Below, piece after piece: positions 17,958-26,876 of a stretch of 32,624 bases of DNA. Source of the stretch: an uncultured Collinsella sp. (GTDB lineage Bacteria; Actinomycetota; Coriobacteriia; Coriobacteriales; Coriobacteriaceae). Position numbers and translations under genes: made by a program. The notes under the pieces were generated by a model. It was not told where the DNA came from. It searched no databases and saw only the letters and a program-made list of their open reading frames with translations. The DNA is taken from the NCBI GenBank assembly GCA_934654625.1, contig CAKUGM010000018.1:1-32624 (forward strand). Reading direction: 5' to 3'. The first letter of the stretch is position 1. Each line of letters begins with the position of its first letter.

Positions 17958-18866
17958 CTAAGCTGTTGCGTCACCGGTGCTCGTCGGAGCGTCCAGGTCG
18001 GAGACGTTTTGTTTAACGAACGAAACGACCGAGGAGATCACCTCGTTCGCACGTGAATAGTCGATATCGCTCTCGTATAGGGCGCAAAGGGCGCGCCCCA
18101 TAGCATAGGTGCCTCCAGCGGCGGCAAGGGCCTTAACGAGAAAGGCGTAGTGGCCGGCACCGCGGCAAAGCTGCCGGGTAAGCGCGCGCATGCCCAAACC
18201 AGATGCAAGAATACCGGCGGCATCGTAGGCGCGGTCGAGCGATAGCGGCTTGCCGAAAATCGAGGCAAGCTGAATCATCATGCCAAGCTGGGCCGCAACC
18301 ATCACGGGATAGTCGGCACCGGGTACGAAAAAGAGCGCTCCGGTCGCCATATTGGCGAGCGTGCTCGAAGCGAGGATGCGGTTGGCGGCAGCATCGCGCA
18401 TAAAGGGAAAATTAGCAGCAAATGCTGTCTGTTTTTCCGTATGGTCGAGAATCCAGCGCGCCAAAGTCTCGAGAAGCGTCGTCGCGTCGGTAGCGGCAAC
18501 AAGACCGAGCATCTTGGTATCCCGCTCGATAAACGGCGCCTCGACGCTCGATTCGCATATAACCGCCGCAGGGGCGCCGGCGATGACGATACGCTGCACG
18601 GAATCTTGTAGAATATCGGATCCAGAAGACAAAACCAGAACGATATCGGTATCGCGTTTCAGGGCTGCGTCGAAATCATGAATCCTCGAAACGCGAACGA
18701 TGGCCGACGTCGTCTGCGGAACGAATGCATCACGTACCGTTTCGATCAAAAAGGGCGTCGCCGTATCGTCAACGATGACCGCAACGCGCACAGGTTCGTC
18801 AGACTGCTTGACCGTGGACGCGCCGAGCTTGGCCATATCGGCGATCTTATTAAAGGGAATGCGCAT
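17958..18866 (-). CDS. DUF697-like membrane-associated protein, function unknown
   Basis: No function is assigned. Residues about 155-265 resemble DUF697: FVPGADYPVMVAAQLGMMIQ (180-199) fits its proline/glycine turn and hydrophobic helix, with a second hydrophobic stretch near 238-264. The N-terminal half (26-145) alternates strands and helices: VRVAVIVDD, DTDIVLVLSSGSD, RIVIAGAPAAVICESS, LGLVAATDATTLLETLARWI. That order recalls an Era-like GTPase core, a known partner of DUF697, but no P-loop or NKxD motif is present, so it would be a degenerate version. The ATG has AAAGGAG six bases upstream, 12 bases after rodA, so it is transcribed with the elongasome genes. Fold inference is tentative; the membrane link and operon membership are firmer. 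Confidence 0.7.
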   Translation of the reverse strand: MRIPFNKIADMAKLGASTVKQSDEPVRVAVIVDDTATPFLIETVRDAFVPQTTSAIVRVSRIHDFDAALKRDTDIVLVLSSGSDILQDSVQRIVIAGAPAAVICESSVEAPFIERDTKMLGLVAATDATTLLETLARWILDHTEKQTAFAANFPFMRDAAANRILASSTLANMATGALFFVPGADYPVMVAAQLGMMIQLASIFGKPLSLDRAYDAAGILASGLGMRALTRQLCRGAGHYAFLVKALAAAGGTYAMGRALCALYESDIDYSRANEVISSVVSFVKQNVSDLDAPTSTGDATA

Positions 18867-18878
18867 GCGCGCTCCTTT

Positions 18879-20078
18879 CTACCGAGCTTGCGAGCGATGT
18901 CTCCATATGGATTGTACGATACCCACGTTAGCAAGCTGCATCAGCATCGAACTCGAGCCAAAGCTGATAAAAGGCAAGGGGATACCCGTAATAGGCATGA
19001 TTCCGATACACATACCGACATTTTCGAGCACTTGGAATGTCCAGATGCCCACGATGCCGACGGCAACGAGTCGAAGGAACAAAGAATCGCTCTTGTATGC
19101 CACGCGAATGGTGGAGAAGATCAAGATGGCAAACAAAGAGAGCAGGATCAAGTCGCCGACAAAACCGAATTCCTCCGACGTCAAGGCAAAGATAAAGTCG
19201 GTATGCGCTTCGGGAAGAAAGCCGGAAGCAGACTGTGTCGCATTGCCGATGCCCTTACCGAAAAAGCCACCGGAGCCGACAGCGATAAGAGATTGCATCA
19301 AGTTATATCCGGAACCCGTGGTATCGGATGTGGGGTCGAGGAATACCAGCAGACGATTCATCTGGTACGCCTTGATCAACACATCTCGTCCGACGATGCT
19401 ATCAACAAGCGAGTCTGCGGCGAGTAGCAACGCAACGAGACCGATAAGGATGGCGATGGTGGAAAGAACCCATTCTCGACGCGGACCGCTCATCATGATG
19501 ATGATCGCACCGGAGAAAAAGACAACGAGGCCGCTGCCGAGGTCACCCGCGACGACAACGCAGCAAAACGGGATAGCGAGCATGCCGCAGAGCTTGACGT
19601 AGTTGCGAACGGAATCGATACGTCCGTTATATTGCGCCCCTAAGGCCGCAACGATAAAGACTGTGATGATTTTCACGAGCTCAACAGGCTGAAAAGTCAA
19701 ATGGATGAGAGGAATCTGAATCCAACCGGTCATGCCTTTTGCGCTATAGGAAAGACCGGGGACGTAGGGCAAAAAAATCACGATGATATCGATGACCAAG
19801 AGCAAGGTCGTGACGTTGGAAAGACCCCGGAAATCGGTTTTCCAGCAGAACAACGCAAGGATAGTGCCCAAACCGATACCCACCAGATGACGCGAGAAGG
19901 AGGCGGCAGAGATGGTAAGCGAAGCGGTCCAGATGATCAGGCAGCCAAAGGCCACAAGCCCTGCAGCACCAAAAAGGACAGGAAGGCTAACCTGGCGGCG
20001 CAGCGAGCCGCGCGCCTGTCCAATCCGTTTGTTGACACGCTTCAACGCATCTTTAGTCGAAACCGAGCCGTGAGCCAT
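18879..20078 (-). CDS. rodA: rod-shape SEDS glycosyltransferase RodA
   Basis: Membrane peptidoglycan polymerase (SEDS family) that extends glycan strands from lipid II during lateral wall growth, working with PBP2. The 399 residues contain about ten hydrophobic segments and the SEDS motifs: KGMTGWIQIPLIHLTFQPVELVKI, AGDLGSGLVVFFSG, GKGIGNATQSASGFLPEAHTDFIFALTSEEFGF (the conserved PEAHTDFIF loop) and the C-terminal GMCIGIMPITGIPLPFISFGSSSM. The N-terminus has about 30 polar, basic residues before the first membrane segment. The ATG has AGGAGG nine bases upstream, 17 bases after mrdA. FtsW is the alternative, but the mreBCD-mrdA context points to RodA. Confidence 0.94.
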   Translation of the reverse strand: MAHGSVSTKDALKRVNKRIGQARGSLRRQVSLPVLFGAAGLVAFGCLIIWTASLTISAASFSRHLVGIGLGTILALFCWKTDFRGLSNVTTLLLVIDIIVIFLPYVPGLSYSAKGMTGWIQIPLIHLTFQPVELVKIITVFIVAALGAQYNGRIDSVRNYVKLCGMLAIPFCCVVVAGDLGSGLVVFFSGAIIIMMSGPRREWVLSTIAILIGLVALLLAADSLVDSIVGRDVLIKAYQMNRLLVFLDPTSDTTGSGYNLMQSLIAVGSGGFFGKGIGNATQSASGFLPEAHTDFIFALTSEEFGFVGDLILLSLFAILIFSTIRVAYKSDSLFLRLVAVGIVGIWTFQVLENVGMCIGIMPITGIPLPFISFGSSSMLMQLANVGIVQSIWRHRSQAR

Positions 20079-20095
20079 AACTCTCCCCTCCTTTC

Positions 20096-22141
20096 CTATC
20101 GTGCACCGTCGCCCGCGGTAACTCCAACCGTGTCGGGCTCGTCGTAAATAGATCCCAAAACATCGCGAACGGCGTAAAGCGCAGATGTGGCACCGTAACC
20201 GCCCTCTTCGACAAGGGCGGCGACAACGTATTTAGGGTCGTCGTAGGGCGCATAGACGATAAACCAAGAGTAGTCGTCCTCATTGGATTTCTGGCCAGTA
20301 CCGGACTTACCCGCCACGGTTGTACTCAGATTGGTGAAGTGCGACGCCTGATCGGAAGATTCCTCGTAGATAACGCCCTTGAGGCCGTCTCTCACGAGTT
20401 CAAGATGAGATTTCTTGCCAAAATCGCCCGTTAGGCGCTCTTTGGATTTATAAGTAACGGCATCGCCTTCGCCATCTCGCGAGACGGCAGAAAGGAAAAC
20501 GTGCGGCACGAACTCTTTGCCCCCGTTGGCAAGGCCGGCATACACGCAGGCCATTTGCAAGGGAGTGACGAGGATATCGCCCTGACCGATTGCGATATTC
20601 GTCATATCGCCGCCGTTCCATGTGCGGTCCGATTCACTCCAGTTGGAAAAATACTCAGACTTCCATTCGGCATCGGGGACACGACCGGAAGACTCACCGC
20701 CCAAATCGATGCCGGTGGGTGAACCGAGGCCCCAACTACGGAACATCTCCTGCAGCCCTTCCGGGTTCTCCTTGTCGTAGAAAAAGCCCTTGCCGACATC
20801 GTAGAAAACAGGGTCGCATGAATGAACGATGCCGTTACGCAGGTTCATGGTTCCATGACCAGAATGAAGCCAGCACCACTTTCCGTCTGACTCGCCAAAT
20901 CCTGTCCACCAACCGGAACAGACCGTTGTCTGTGTCTCGGTGAAGATCCCATGCTTAAGCGCGGCGAGCGCCGAGAGCGGTTTGATCGTCGAGGCTGACA
21001 TATATTGACCCGAGATAGCGCGGTTGATCATGGGCAGACCGCTGTCTTCGCTATTGAGCTGGTTCCAAACATCGTTGGAAACGCCGCCGATAAATACTGA
21101 AGGGTCGAGCTGGGGCGAACTCGCCATACCCAAGACATCGCCATTGGTGCAATCGATGCAGATGCAGGTACCGCGGTTCGTATTATGTCCACTCTGCTGA
21201 GCGACCGAAATAGCATGCGCCAGGCCATCTTCACAAGCCTGCTGAATCTTAAGATCGATCGTCAGCTTCACATCGCTGCCAGGCTCCGCCGGTACGGCAC
21301 CGGATCGGCCGGTCACCGTTCCCGCCGCATTCACCTGAACGGTCTGCTCGCCGCGGATACCCTGAAGCAAGCGCTCGTATTGCAGCTCCACGCCGGTTTG
21401 ACCTACGATGTCACCGGATTTATACGAAATCGAACCCGCGTTCTTGCTCCCGCTATCGTCTTGCTTCTCAAGCTGCTCGCTCGTGATGGTGCCTGTGTAA
21501 CCAAGCAGATGCCCAGCGAGCGAACCGTAGGGGTAGTAGCGCTCGGTTCGCTCGACAACCTCGACCCCATCGAATAGCGAGGCATGCTCCTGAATGTACG
21601 CAACGGTCGAACGGCGAACATCCGAGGCAACCGTATGCAGGCTCTGCGCGCTCTCGTTGTAGTTTTGGATATTGCGCTTGACGGCGATATACGGCATACC
21701 CAGCACATTGGCAAGATGGCGAACGGTGATGGTATCGTCGGCAAGGGAGCGATACGCAGCGACCGTCAAGCAAGGGCGATTGGTGACAAGAGGCGTTCCG
21801 TTGCGGTCGAGAATGCGGCCGCGCGGCGCGGGCGTCGTGACCGTGCGGGTCTGATTTTGATCGGAAAGCTCCTCGTAATAATCCGAGGAGACCATCTGCA
21901 TGCTCCAAAGCTTGGCAAAAATCGCGGCAAAAACCGCGCCTACACCAGCAGTAAGCATGGTGAAACGGCCCTTAAAGGCAACCTGTGAGGTATTGCCCTC
22001 CCCTTCCGATGCGCGCGGGCGCGTGCCGTGTGCCGTATCGTAGGTGAAGCGATTGGGATTGCGTCGCATCAGCACGAGCGAAGCCAAGATAGCGACCACA
22101 AGGATCGCACCGGTGATGACAACGAGAGTTTTAGCGTCCAC
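20096..22141 (-). CDS. mrdA: penicillin-binding protein 2 (class B transpeptidase)
   Basis: Cross-links peptidoglycan peptides in the elongasome with RodA. The 681 residues include the PBP dimerisation domain (PAPRGRILDRNGTPLVTNRP, 104-123) and the transpeptidase domain with STIK (nucleophile Ser384, Lys387), SCD (441-443, the SxD variant usual in PBP2) and KSGTG (612-616). Unusually there are two N-terminal hydrophobic segments, about 5-25 and 60-84, separated by a basic linker; most PBP2 proteins have one. The start is GTG with AGGGG eight bases upstream, 11 bases after mreD. Met62 would give the one-segment form but has no supporting site. Active-site motifs are complete. Confidence 0.93.
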   Translation of the reverse strand: MDAKTLVVITGAILVVAILASLVLMRRNPNRFTYDTAHGTRPRASEGEGNTSQVAFKGRFTMLTAGVGAVFAAIFAKLWSMQMVSSDYYEELSDQNQTRTVTTPAPRGRILDRNGTPLVTNRPCLTVAAYRSLADDTITVRHLANVLGMPYIAVKRNIQNYNESAQSLHTVASDVRRSTVAYIQEHASLFDGVEVVERTERYYPYGSLAGHLLGYTGTITSEQLEKQDDSGSKNAGSISYKSGDIVGQTGVELQYERLLQGIRGEQTVQVNAAGTVTGRSGAVPAEPGSDVKLTIDLKIQQACEDGLAHAISVAQQSGHNTNRGTCICIDCTNGDVLGMASSPQLDPSVFIGGVSNDVWNQLNSEDSGLPMINRAISGQYMSASTIKPLSALAALKHGIFTETQTTVCSGWWTGFGESDGKWCWLHSGHGTMNLRNGIVHSCDPVFYDVGKGFFYDKENPEGLQEMFRSWGLGSPTGIDLGGESSGRVPDAEWKSEYFSNWSESDRTWNGGDMTNIAIGQGDILVTPLQMACVYAGLANGGKEFVPHVFLSAVSRDGEGDAVTYKSKERLTGDFGKKSHLELVRDGLKGVIYEESSDQASHFTNLSTTVAGKSGTGQKSNEDDYSWFIVYAPYDDPKYVVAALVEEGGYGATSALYAVRDVLGSIYDEPDTVGVTAGDGAR

Positions 22142-22152
22142 GATACGAGCCC

Positions 22153-22698
22153 CTAGCGAAGGCTCTTATAGCGTGTGCCTCGAGAGCGCGCAGAAAAGCC
22201 ACCCTGGGAGAACACGTTACCGGCAATAGCAAAAAACGGAACGGAGACAAGAAGGGAAAGGACGGTGCTCGAAAGACCGTGCCCAACGATCGCCCAGAAC
22301 AGATCGGTCTGCACGTGCATAAAAAAGAGCAGCAAGCCATAGAGCACGTTTACGGCAACCATGACGATGGCCGTGCAGCGAAGCGCATTGGAGTTAAGGC
22401 CCGCCTGTACTCCGCGAAACATAGCGCTCGAGATAAAGCATGCGACCGTCAAGATAAGAGCCATGAGGCCAACAGGGACCGAAGCGGTCAGATCGTATGC
22501 AAGGCCGCACAGAAAGCCCGCTGTAGTCGCGCGAGATGTATCGCCGGTCAAGATGAAAATGCAGGCAAGGATAAGCATGAAATTGATACGTCCGCCCATG
22601 ACCTCGATTTGAGGGGTCAATCCGATTTGAAAGGCAACGGCGGCAACGCAAAGGATGATGGTCGCCGAGCGAGTCCTGGCGGTGTCTTTAAGCTGCAT
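22153..22698 (-). CDS. mreD: rod shape-determining protein MreD
   Basis: Small integral membrane subunit of the elongasome linking MreB/MreC with the synthases. The 181 residues form five to six hydrophobic segments (IILCVAAVAFQIGL, FMLILACIFIL, LIRGLAYDLT-type loop seen here as FLCGLAYDLTASVPVGLMAL, VACFISSAMF, IVMVAVNVLYGLLLFF, FWAIVGHGLSSTVLSLLV). The G-x-x-x-D-L pattern followed by PVG is typical of MreD. The ATG has GGGAGGGG about eight bases upstream. It lies between mreC and mrdA with gaps of 15 and 11 bases. The sequence is poorly conserved, so the call leans on position and topology. Confidence 0.88.
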   Translation of the reverse strand: MQLKDTARTRSATIILCVAAVAFQIGLTPQIEVMGGRINFMLILACIFILTGDTSRATTAGFLCGLAYDLTASVPVGLMALILTVACFISSAMFRGVQAGLNSNALRCTAIVMVAVNVLYGLLLFFMHVQTDLFWAIVGHGLSSTVLSLLVSVPFFAIAGNVFSQGGFSARSRGTRYKSLR

Positions 22699-22713
22699 CT
22701 GTCCATCCCCTCC

Positions 22714-23679
22714 CTACTCGGAATCATCCGACGAATCATCCGAAGAGTCATCGTCTTTGCTGCTGGCCGACGTTACGGCGCCGCTCTTGTTGGCACTGGC
22801 GACGTCTTCATCAGAGGCGATCTGGCCATCCGTCAATGACGTAATGACAAGGACCTCTTCATTATTCTCCGCGGTAGATTGAGCCCTCACAACGATGGTG
22901 TAGTAGACATCGTTATCCGATTTCTCAACCGAAGAAACGGTACCGAGCGGCAACCCCTTGGGATACACGCCACCGATACCAGAGGTGATGACGATGTCGC
23001 CCACCTTCACATCCGAATCGGTCGAAACGTATGAGAGGCGCAGAGAGCCATCGGGCTGCCCCTGCAGCATACCCTGCGCGCGCGTGCTCTGAATCATCGC
23101 AGAGACGCCCGAGCCCTCATCAGTAATGAGTTGCACTGTCGATGTAGTGGCCGAAACCTCGACGATCTGTCCGATGACACCACCGGAGTTGCATACGGCC
23201 ATGCCGGTGGAAAAACCGGCGGCAGTTCCCTTATCGATAGTGACCGCGCGCGTCCAGGAATCCGAGGAGTTGCCAATGATTCGCGCAGCGGTGGACGTCA
23301 GGCTATACGTCGACTGCAGATTGAGCAAGGACTCCAGGCGCTCAGACGTCTTTTTGGATTCCGAAAGCTCAGCAACCTGAGCAGTCAACTGCGCGTTTTG
23401 CTCTTTAAGTTCAGAGAGGGTCTCCTGTGAAGCGGTGAGGTTGCTCGCAACATTGCCCACGGCGTTAAAGGGCGTGGCGACAAGGGATCCGAGCACGCGA
23501 ACAGGAGTAGTCACCACAGAGACCACGCCGCGCACCGAATGAATGGGTCCGCTCTCCCCCTCACGAATATAAAACGTGAGCAGAAGAATCGAAACCAAGC
23601 AGAAAACAATCAACGGGCGAACCCCCGTTGATTGCTGTCGAGTATTCAGATGTGACGAAAACCCTTTAGACTTCGGCAA
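22714..23679 (-). CDS. mreC: rod shape-determining protein MreC
   Basis: Bitopic elongasome scaffold; its extracytoplasmic beta-domain contacts PBP2. The 321 residues show a short cytoplasmic N-terminus, one membrane segment (about 21-38), a coiled coil (about 80-120, SELKEQNAQLTAQVAELSES), then the MreC double beta-barrel (AARIIGNSSDSWTRAVTIDKGTAAG, GMAVCNSGGVIGQIVEVSATTSTVQLITD, VKVGDIVITSGIGGVYPKGLPLG). The last 15 residues are an acidic Asp/Ser run encoded by a short tandem repeat. The start is read as TTG with AAGGA about seven bases upstream; no ATG or GTG fits. Located 21 bases after mreB. Confidence 0.94.
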   Translation of the reverse strand: MPKSKGFSSHLNTRQQSTGVRPLIVFCLVSILLLTFYIREGESGPIHSVRGVVSVVTTPVRVLGSLVATPFNAVGNVASNLTASQETLSELKEQNAQLTAQVAELSESKKTSERLESLLNLQSTYSLTSTAARIIGNSSDSWTRAVTIDKGTAAGFSTGMAVCNSGGVIGQIVEVSATTSTVQLITDEGSGVSAMIQSTRAQGMLQGQPDGSLRLSYVSTDSDVKVGDIVITSGIGGVYPKGLPLGTVSSVEKSDNDVYYTIVVRAQSTAENNEEVLVITSLTDGQIASDEDVASANKSGAVTSASSKDDDSSDDSSDDSE

Positions 23680-23700
23680 AAAATATCCTTCTCAATCGAG

Positions 23701-24744
23701 CTAGGCGTTGCTCTGGACAAATCCGCCATCAAAAGCGTTAGCCTCAAGAACGCGCGCACAGCCGTTAACGACGTTATCGAGCGCAGTAGGACTCACGTTG
23801 ACGGCAACACCGGTCTCATCGCGGAGACGAACATCGAGGCCGCGAAGCAGTGCGCCGCCGCCGGTAAGAAGAATTCCGTAATACATGAGATCGGAAGCAA
23901 GATCGGGTGGCGTGGCATCAAGCGCGTCCTTGACGGCCTTGGTCATCTCGTCAAGAGGCTTGTTGAGCGCACGACGGATCTCTTCGCTCTCAATGCGGAC
24001 CGTCTTAGGCAGGCCGCTGATAACATCGCGACCGTTGACCTCGACATCGAGCTCATCGCGCAGGGGAACAGCAGAGCCGACCTTGATCTTGATATCCTCG
24101 GCCGTGCGTTCACCGATCGCAAGGTTATATGCGTCGCGAACATGCGTGAGAATAGCCTGGTCGAATTCATCGCCAGCGATACGTATGGACTGGGAGACGA
24201 CGATGCCGCCCATGGCGATGACGGCGACCTCGGTGGTGCCGCCGCCGATATCGATGACCATGGAGCCCGTAGGCTCTTCGACGGGAAGATCCGCACCGAT
24301 GGCAGCGGCCATCGGTTCCTCGATGAGGTAGGCCTGACGCGCACCGGCAGAAATCGTCGCCTCAAAGACCGCGCGCTTCTCAACGCTCGTCACGCCAGAG
24401 GGAACGCAAACGACGACACGCGGACGAGGGGTCCACGGATAGCGCTTATCGCTTGCCTTATCGATAAAGTAACGAAGCATGGCCTCGGTAACATCGAAAT
24501 CGGCGATGACGCCATCCTTGAGCGGGCGGACGGCGACGATGTTGCCCGGCGTCCTGCCGAGCATGCGCTTGGCCTCGATACCGACAGCCAGGATGCGCTC
24601 GTCGTTCTTGTCGATAGCGACAACGGACGGCTCGCGGATAACGATACCTTTTCCGCGAACGGAAACAAGTGTGTTAGCTGTACCAAGGTCGATAGCGAGG
24701 TCTCCCCCGTACTGACCGAAGAACATATCCATAAAAGAAAACAA
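23701..24744 (-). CDS. mreB: rod shape-determining protein MreB
   Basis: Bacterial actin that organises lateral wall synthesis under the membrane. The 347 residues hold the actin-fold motifs: GGDLAIDLGTANTLV (phosphate 1), VIDIGGGTTEVAVIAMGGIV (phosphate 2), RIAGDEFDQAI and LLTGGGALLRGLDVRL (adenosine). The start is taken as TTG at 24742-24744 because AGGAG lies five bases upstream; the ATG four codons later has its nearest such site 17 bases away. The TTG form begins with the hydrophobic MFSFMDMFFGQYGG, which could serve as membrane anchor. First gene of the mreBCD-mrdA-rodA operon. Confidence 0.95.
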   Translation of the reverse strand: MFSFMDMFFGQYGGDLAIDLGTANTLVSVRGKGIVIREPSVVAIDKNDERILAVGIEAKRMLGRTPGNIVAVRPLKDGVIADFDVTEAMLRYFIDKASDKRYPWTPRPRVVVCVPSGVTSVEKRAVFEATISAGARQAYLIEEPMAAAIGADLPVEEPTGSMVIDIGGGTTEVAVIAMGGIVVSQSIRIAGDEFDQAILTHVRDAYNLAIGERTAEDIKIKVGSAVPLRDELDVEVNGRDVISGLPKTVRIESEEIRRALNKPLDEMTKAVKDALDATPPDLASDLMYYGILLTGGGALLRGLDVRLRDETGVAVNVSPTALDNVVNGCARVLEANAFDGGFVQSNA

Positions 24745-24776
24745 GTCGACTCCTACGATAATCGTCGTGAAGACGA

Positions 24777-24804
24777 AGCATACTTGAGGAAAAGTGTACG
24801 TCAC
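24777..24804 (-). promoter_or_regulatory. mreB operon promoter
   Basis: GTGACG (24799-24804) and TATGCT (24777-24782) on the minus strand, 16 bases apart, just after the terminator of the preceding gene. An 11-base inverted repeat, ACGATTATCGT, lies between the expected start and the mreB binding site. Confidence 0.45.
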
Positions 24805-24805
24805 C

Positions 24806-24839
24806 CTAAAGGAAGCGGAGGTGCCAATGGCGCCTCCGC
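24806..24839 (-). terminator. terminator after the TPR membrane protein gene
   Basis: GCGGAGG (24815-24821) pairs with CCTCCGC (24833-24839); GCC/GGC pairs continue past one mismatch to a three-base loop. The minus strand then reads TTCCTTTAG. It ends 28 bases after the stop of the TPR gene and isolates the mreB operon from upstream transcription. Confidence 0.72.
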
Positions 24840-24867
24840 ATAAAAGAACATATCAAGCAAGCACAAG

Positions 24868-26334
24868 TTACTGCGCAGAGTCGCTCGTATCCGAAGAGGC
24901 GGAAGCGTCTGAAGCGGTATCTGCGGACTGGTCCGAAGTACCGGTCGAAATGGAGGCGTCCGTATCGGAAGAGGTGCTGTCAGTGCCATCCGCCGGGGTC
25001 TCCGAAGCGCTCACATCATCGGAAGAGACTGTAGCCTCGCCCGTTGCCGAACCGCCGGTGCCTGCAGTACCGAAATCGGCGGAGAGCGACTTAACGGCCC
25101 AACCGATATGGTTGGAAGATCGATCGAACTCGACCTGATAGACGACCGTAGCGCCCTTGGAGAGCTGAGCGGTGACCTTTGCAGTTGAAGTCGTCATGTT
25201 CTGGTCCATGGACGAAATCGTCACCGTGGCACCCGAGGGGATAGAAGCGACGATGGCCGACTTAGCATCCTCGGAAAGCGACGGCGAAAGATACGAAGAG
25301 GTATCGGAGCCATCGGTCACAGCCTGGAACAGGTCGCTCACGGCATCCTGCTGAGAAGGGAAGCCAAAACCGCGCGTATACGCGAAGCCAAGGCCACCGG
25401 CAGCAAGCAGGAGCACGATGAGGATGACAAGGAACACCTTGAGACCTGTATGGCGATGCTTGCGGCGAACCTTCATGTCCTTCTTATCCTGTTGAATCAT
25501 CTCGGATTCAGAAAGCGTGAAGAAACCGGTATCGGAAGGATCGGGCATGAAGTTGCCGGATTTGCCCAGCGGGTCCAAAGGATCGGCGCCTGCAGCAAAA
25601 TCGACCTCTCCCGTTCCCGTGGTAGCGATCGCGCTTTGCGCAGAAACGGTTTCGCGGGCACTGTCGAACGCAGCCTGCTGAGAATCGGTCAGCTGATAGA
25701 GGCCATCGGCCGTAGCGCTCTGGAATGCGTCGATAGCATCGACGATCTTACCGTCTGCAACAAGAGACTCGCCTAGGCCTGCATTAATGGAGCGCGTGTC
25801 GTCATGCGGACCCACATAATCCAATGCCGTGCGATACGCCTCGATAGCATCGGCAGGACGACCAAGCTGCAGGAAGCAAGAACCGAGACTGGAAAGAGCC
25901 GAGGCGGGCGCAGGGTTGGTGCCATCGATGGCGGCGGCACGGAATGCCACGCCGGCGTCGGTGACGTTGCCCAAGGTGAGCAAAGCATTGCCAAGACCCA
26001 AGTATGCCTTATAGGGCGTAGCGTAGGAGGCATCACGGGTAGCAGCGGAAAAAGCCTGGACGGCACCGTTTAGGTCCCCTGCGGCGGAGAGCGCCTTTCC
26101 CTGGTTCGTCAGCAGCGCACCCTGCTTGCCATAAGAGGTGTCCTGAAGCGCCTCGGCGTATGCAGACGCGGCGTCTGCATACATGCCAAGCCTCATCAGG
26201 CAGTTACCGCGAAGGTGATCGGCCTCGCCCAACAGCTCACCGGGCTCCTTCGAAGCAAGAAACATGCTGGAGGCCGTGGAAAAATCGCCAGCGCGATAAG
26301 CCGCACGGGCTTGTTCAAGATATTGAGCGTTCAC
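24868..26334 (-). CDS. TPR-repeat single-pass membrane protein, function unknown
   Basis: The exact function is not recognised. Residues 1-230 form about six TPR-like helix pairs (AEALQDTSYGKQGALLTNQGKAL and similar; AYxxAL/AIEAYRTAL patterns), a protein-binding scaffold. A basic stretch (KKDMKVRRKHRH, 284-295) precedes one membrane helix (298-319). After it comes an extracytoplasmic domain of about 100 residues and a Ser/Thr/Asp-rich tail (425-488). Basic residues before the helix put the TPR part in the cytoplasm. The GTG start shares its G with the stop of the cyclophilin gene (TAGTG) and has AAGGAG six bases upstream. The tail could be a wall-spanning linker. Probably a lineage-specific envelope protein; a terminator follows. 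Confidence 0.85.
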   Translation of the reverse strand: MNAQYLEQARAAYRAGDFSTASSMFLASKEPGELLGEADHLRGNCLMRLGMYADAASAYAEALQDTSYGKQGALLTNQGKALSAAGDLNGAVQAFSAATRDASYATPYKAYLGLGNALLTLGNVTDAGVAFRAAAIDGTNPAPASALSSLGSCFLQLGRPADAIEAYRTALDYVGPHDDTRSINAGLGESLVADGKIVDAIDAFQSATADGLYQLTDSQQAAFDSARETVSAQSAIATTGTGEVDFAAGADPLDPLGKSGNFMPDPSDTGFFTLSESEMIQQDKKDMKVRRKHRHTGLKVFLVILIVLLLAAGGLGFAYTRGFGFPSQQDAVSDLFQAVTDGSDTSSYLSPSLSEDAKSAIVASIPSGATVTISSMDQNMTTSTAKVTAQLSKGATVVYQVEFDRSSNHIGWAVKSLSADFGTAGTGGSATGEATVSSDDVSASETPADGTDSTSSDTDASISTGTSDQSADTASDASASSDTSDSAQ

Positions 26335-26876
26335 TATTGCTCCTTATGGACGATGTCGATGTGGACGATTTCGTCACCGGCGCGAAGCTCGGCGATAACA
26401 TCCTTGCCCTCAAGGGTCTGACCAAACACGGTATACCCAGAATCGAGATTATGCTGCGCACCCAGGCAAAAATAGAACTGGGAACCAGCAGAATCGGGAT
26501 TCATGGAACGGGCCATGGCGAGCGCACCGTCTTCGTGGCTGTTACGGGGGTTGGTATTAAATTCTCCCTTGATGCAGTAGCCGGGACCGCCGGTACCGGG
26601 CATTCCGTCAGGGCCGGGAAGGCCCGACGCCACCTGAGCGCCCGTCATGTCACGCGTATTAGGGTCTCCACCTTGAATCACGAAACCCGGGACATAGCGA
26701 TGAAACTTAAGTCCGTCATAGAAACCCATGGTAGAGAGTTCGCAGAAATTGGCGACATGGATCGGAGCGCCAGCGCCGTCGAGCTCGACCTTAATCGTAC
26801 CCTTCGAGGTCTCGATAATCGCCACCTCGTCACCTGCAACGCTATATTCCGGTGTATACAGATCGATATCAAACAT
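26334..26876 (-). CDS. cyclophilin-type peptidyl-prolyl cis-trans isomerase
   Basis: Speeds proline isomerisation during protein folding. The 180 residues carry the cyclophilin core: AIIETSKGTIKVELDG, VANFCELSTMGFYDGLKFHRYVPGFVIQGGDP (catalytic Arg in FHRYVPGF), GALAMARSMNPDSAGSQFYFCLG and YTVFGQTLEGKDVI. No signal peptide or membrane segment is present, so it should be cytoplasmic. The insertion QVASGLPGPDGMPGTGGPGY resembles the loop of small bacterial cyclophilins. The ATG has AAGGGG eight bases upstream. It overlaps the TPR gene by one base, so the two are translated together; this may hint at a shared client, but cyclophilins occur in many contexts. Confidence 0.93.
   Translation of the reverse strand: MFDIDLYTPEYSVAGDEVAIIETSKGTIKVELDGAGAPIHVANFCELSTMGFYDGLKFHRYVPGFVIQGGDPNTRDMTGAQVASGLPGPDGMPGTGGPGYCIKGEFNTNPRNSHEDGALAMARSMNPDSAGSQFYFCLGAQHNLDSGYTVFGQTLEGKDVIAELRAGDEIVHIDIVHKEQ

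Noticed and set aside
22714..22760. Short tandem repeat as a possible phase-variable or CRISPR-like element
   Set aside because: It is the in-frame Asp/Ser coding run of the MreC C-terminus, with few imperfect 12-15 base units and no spacers.
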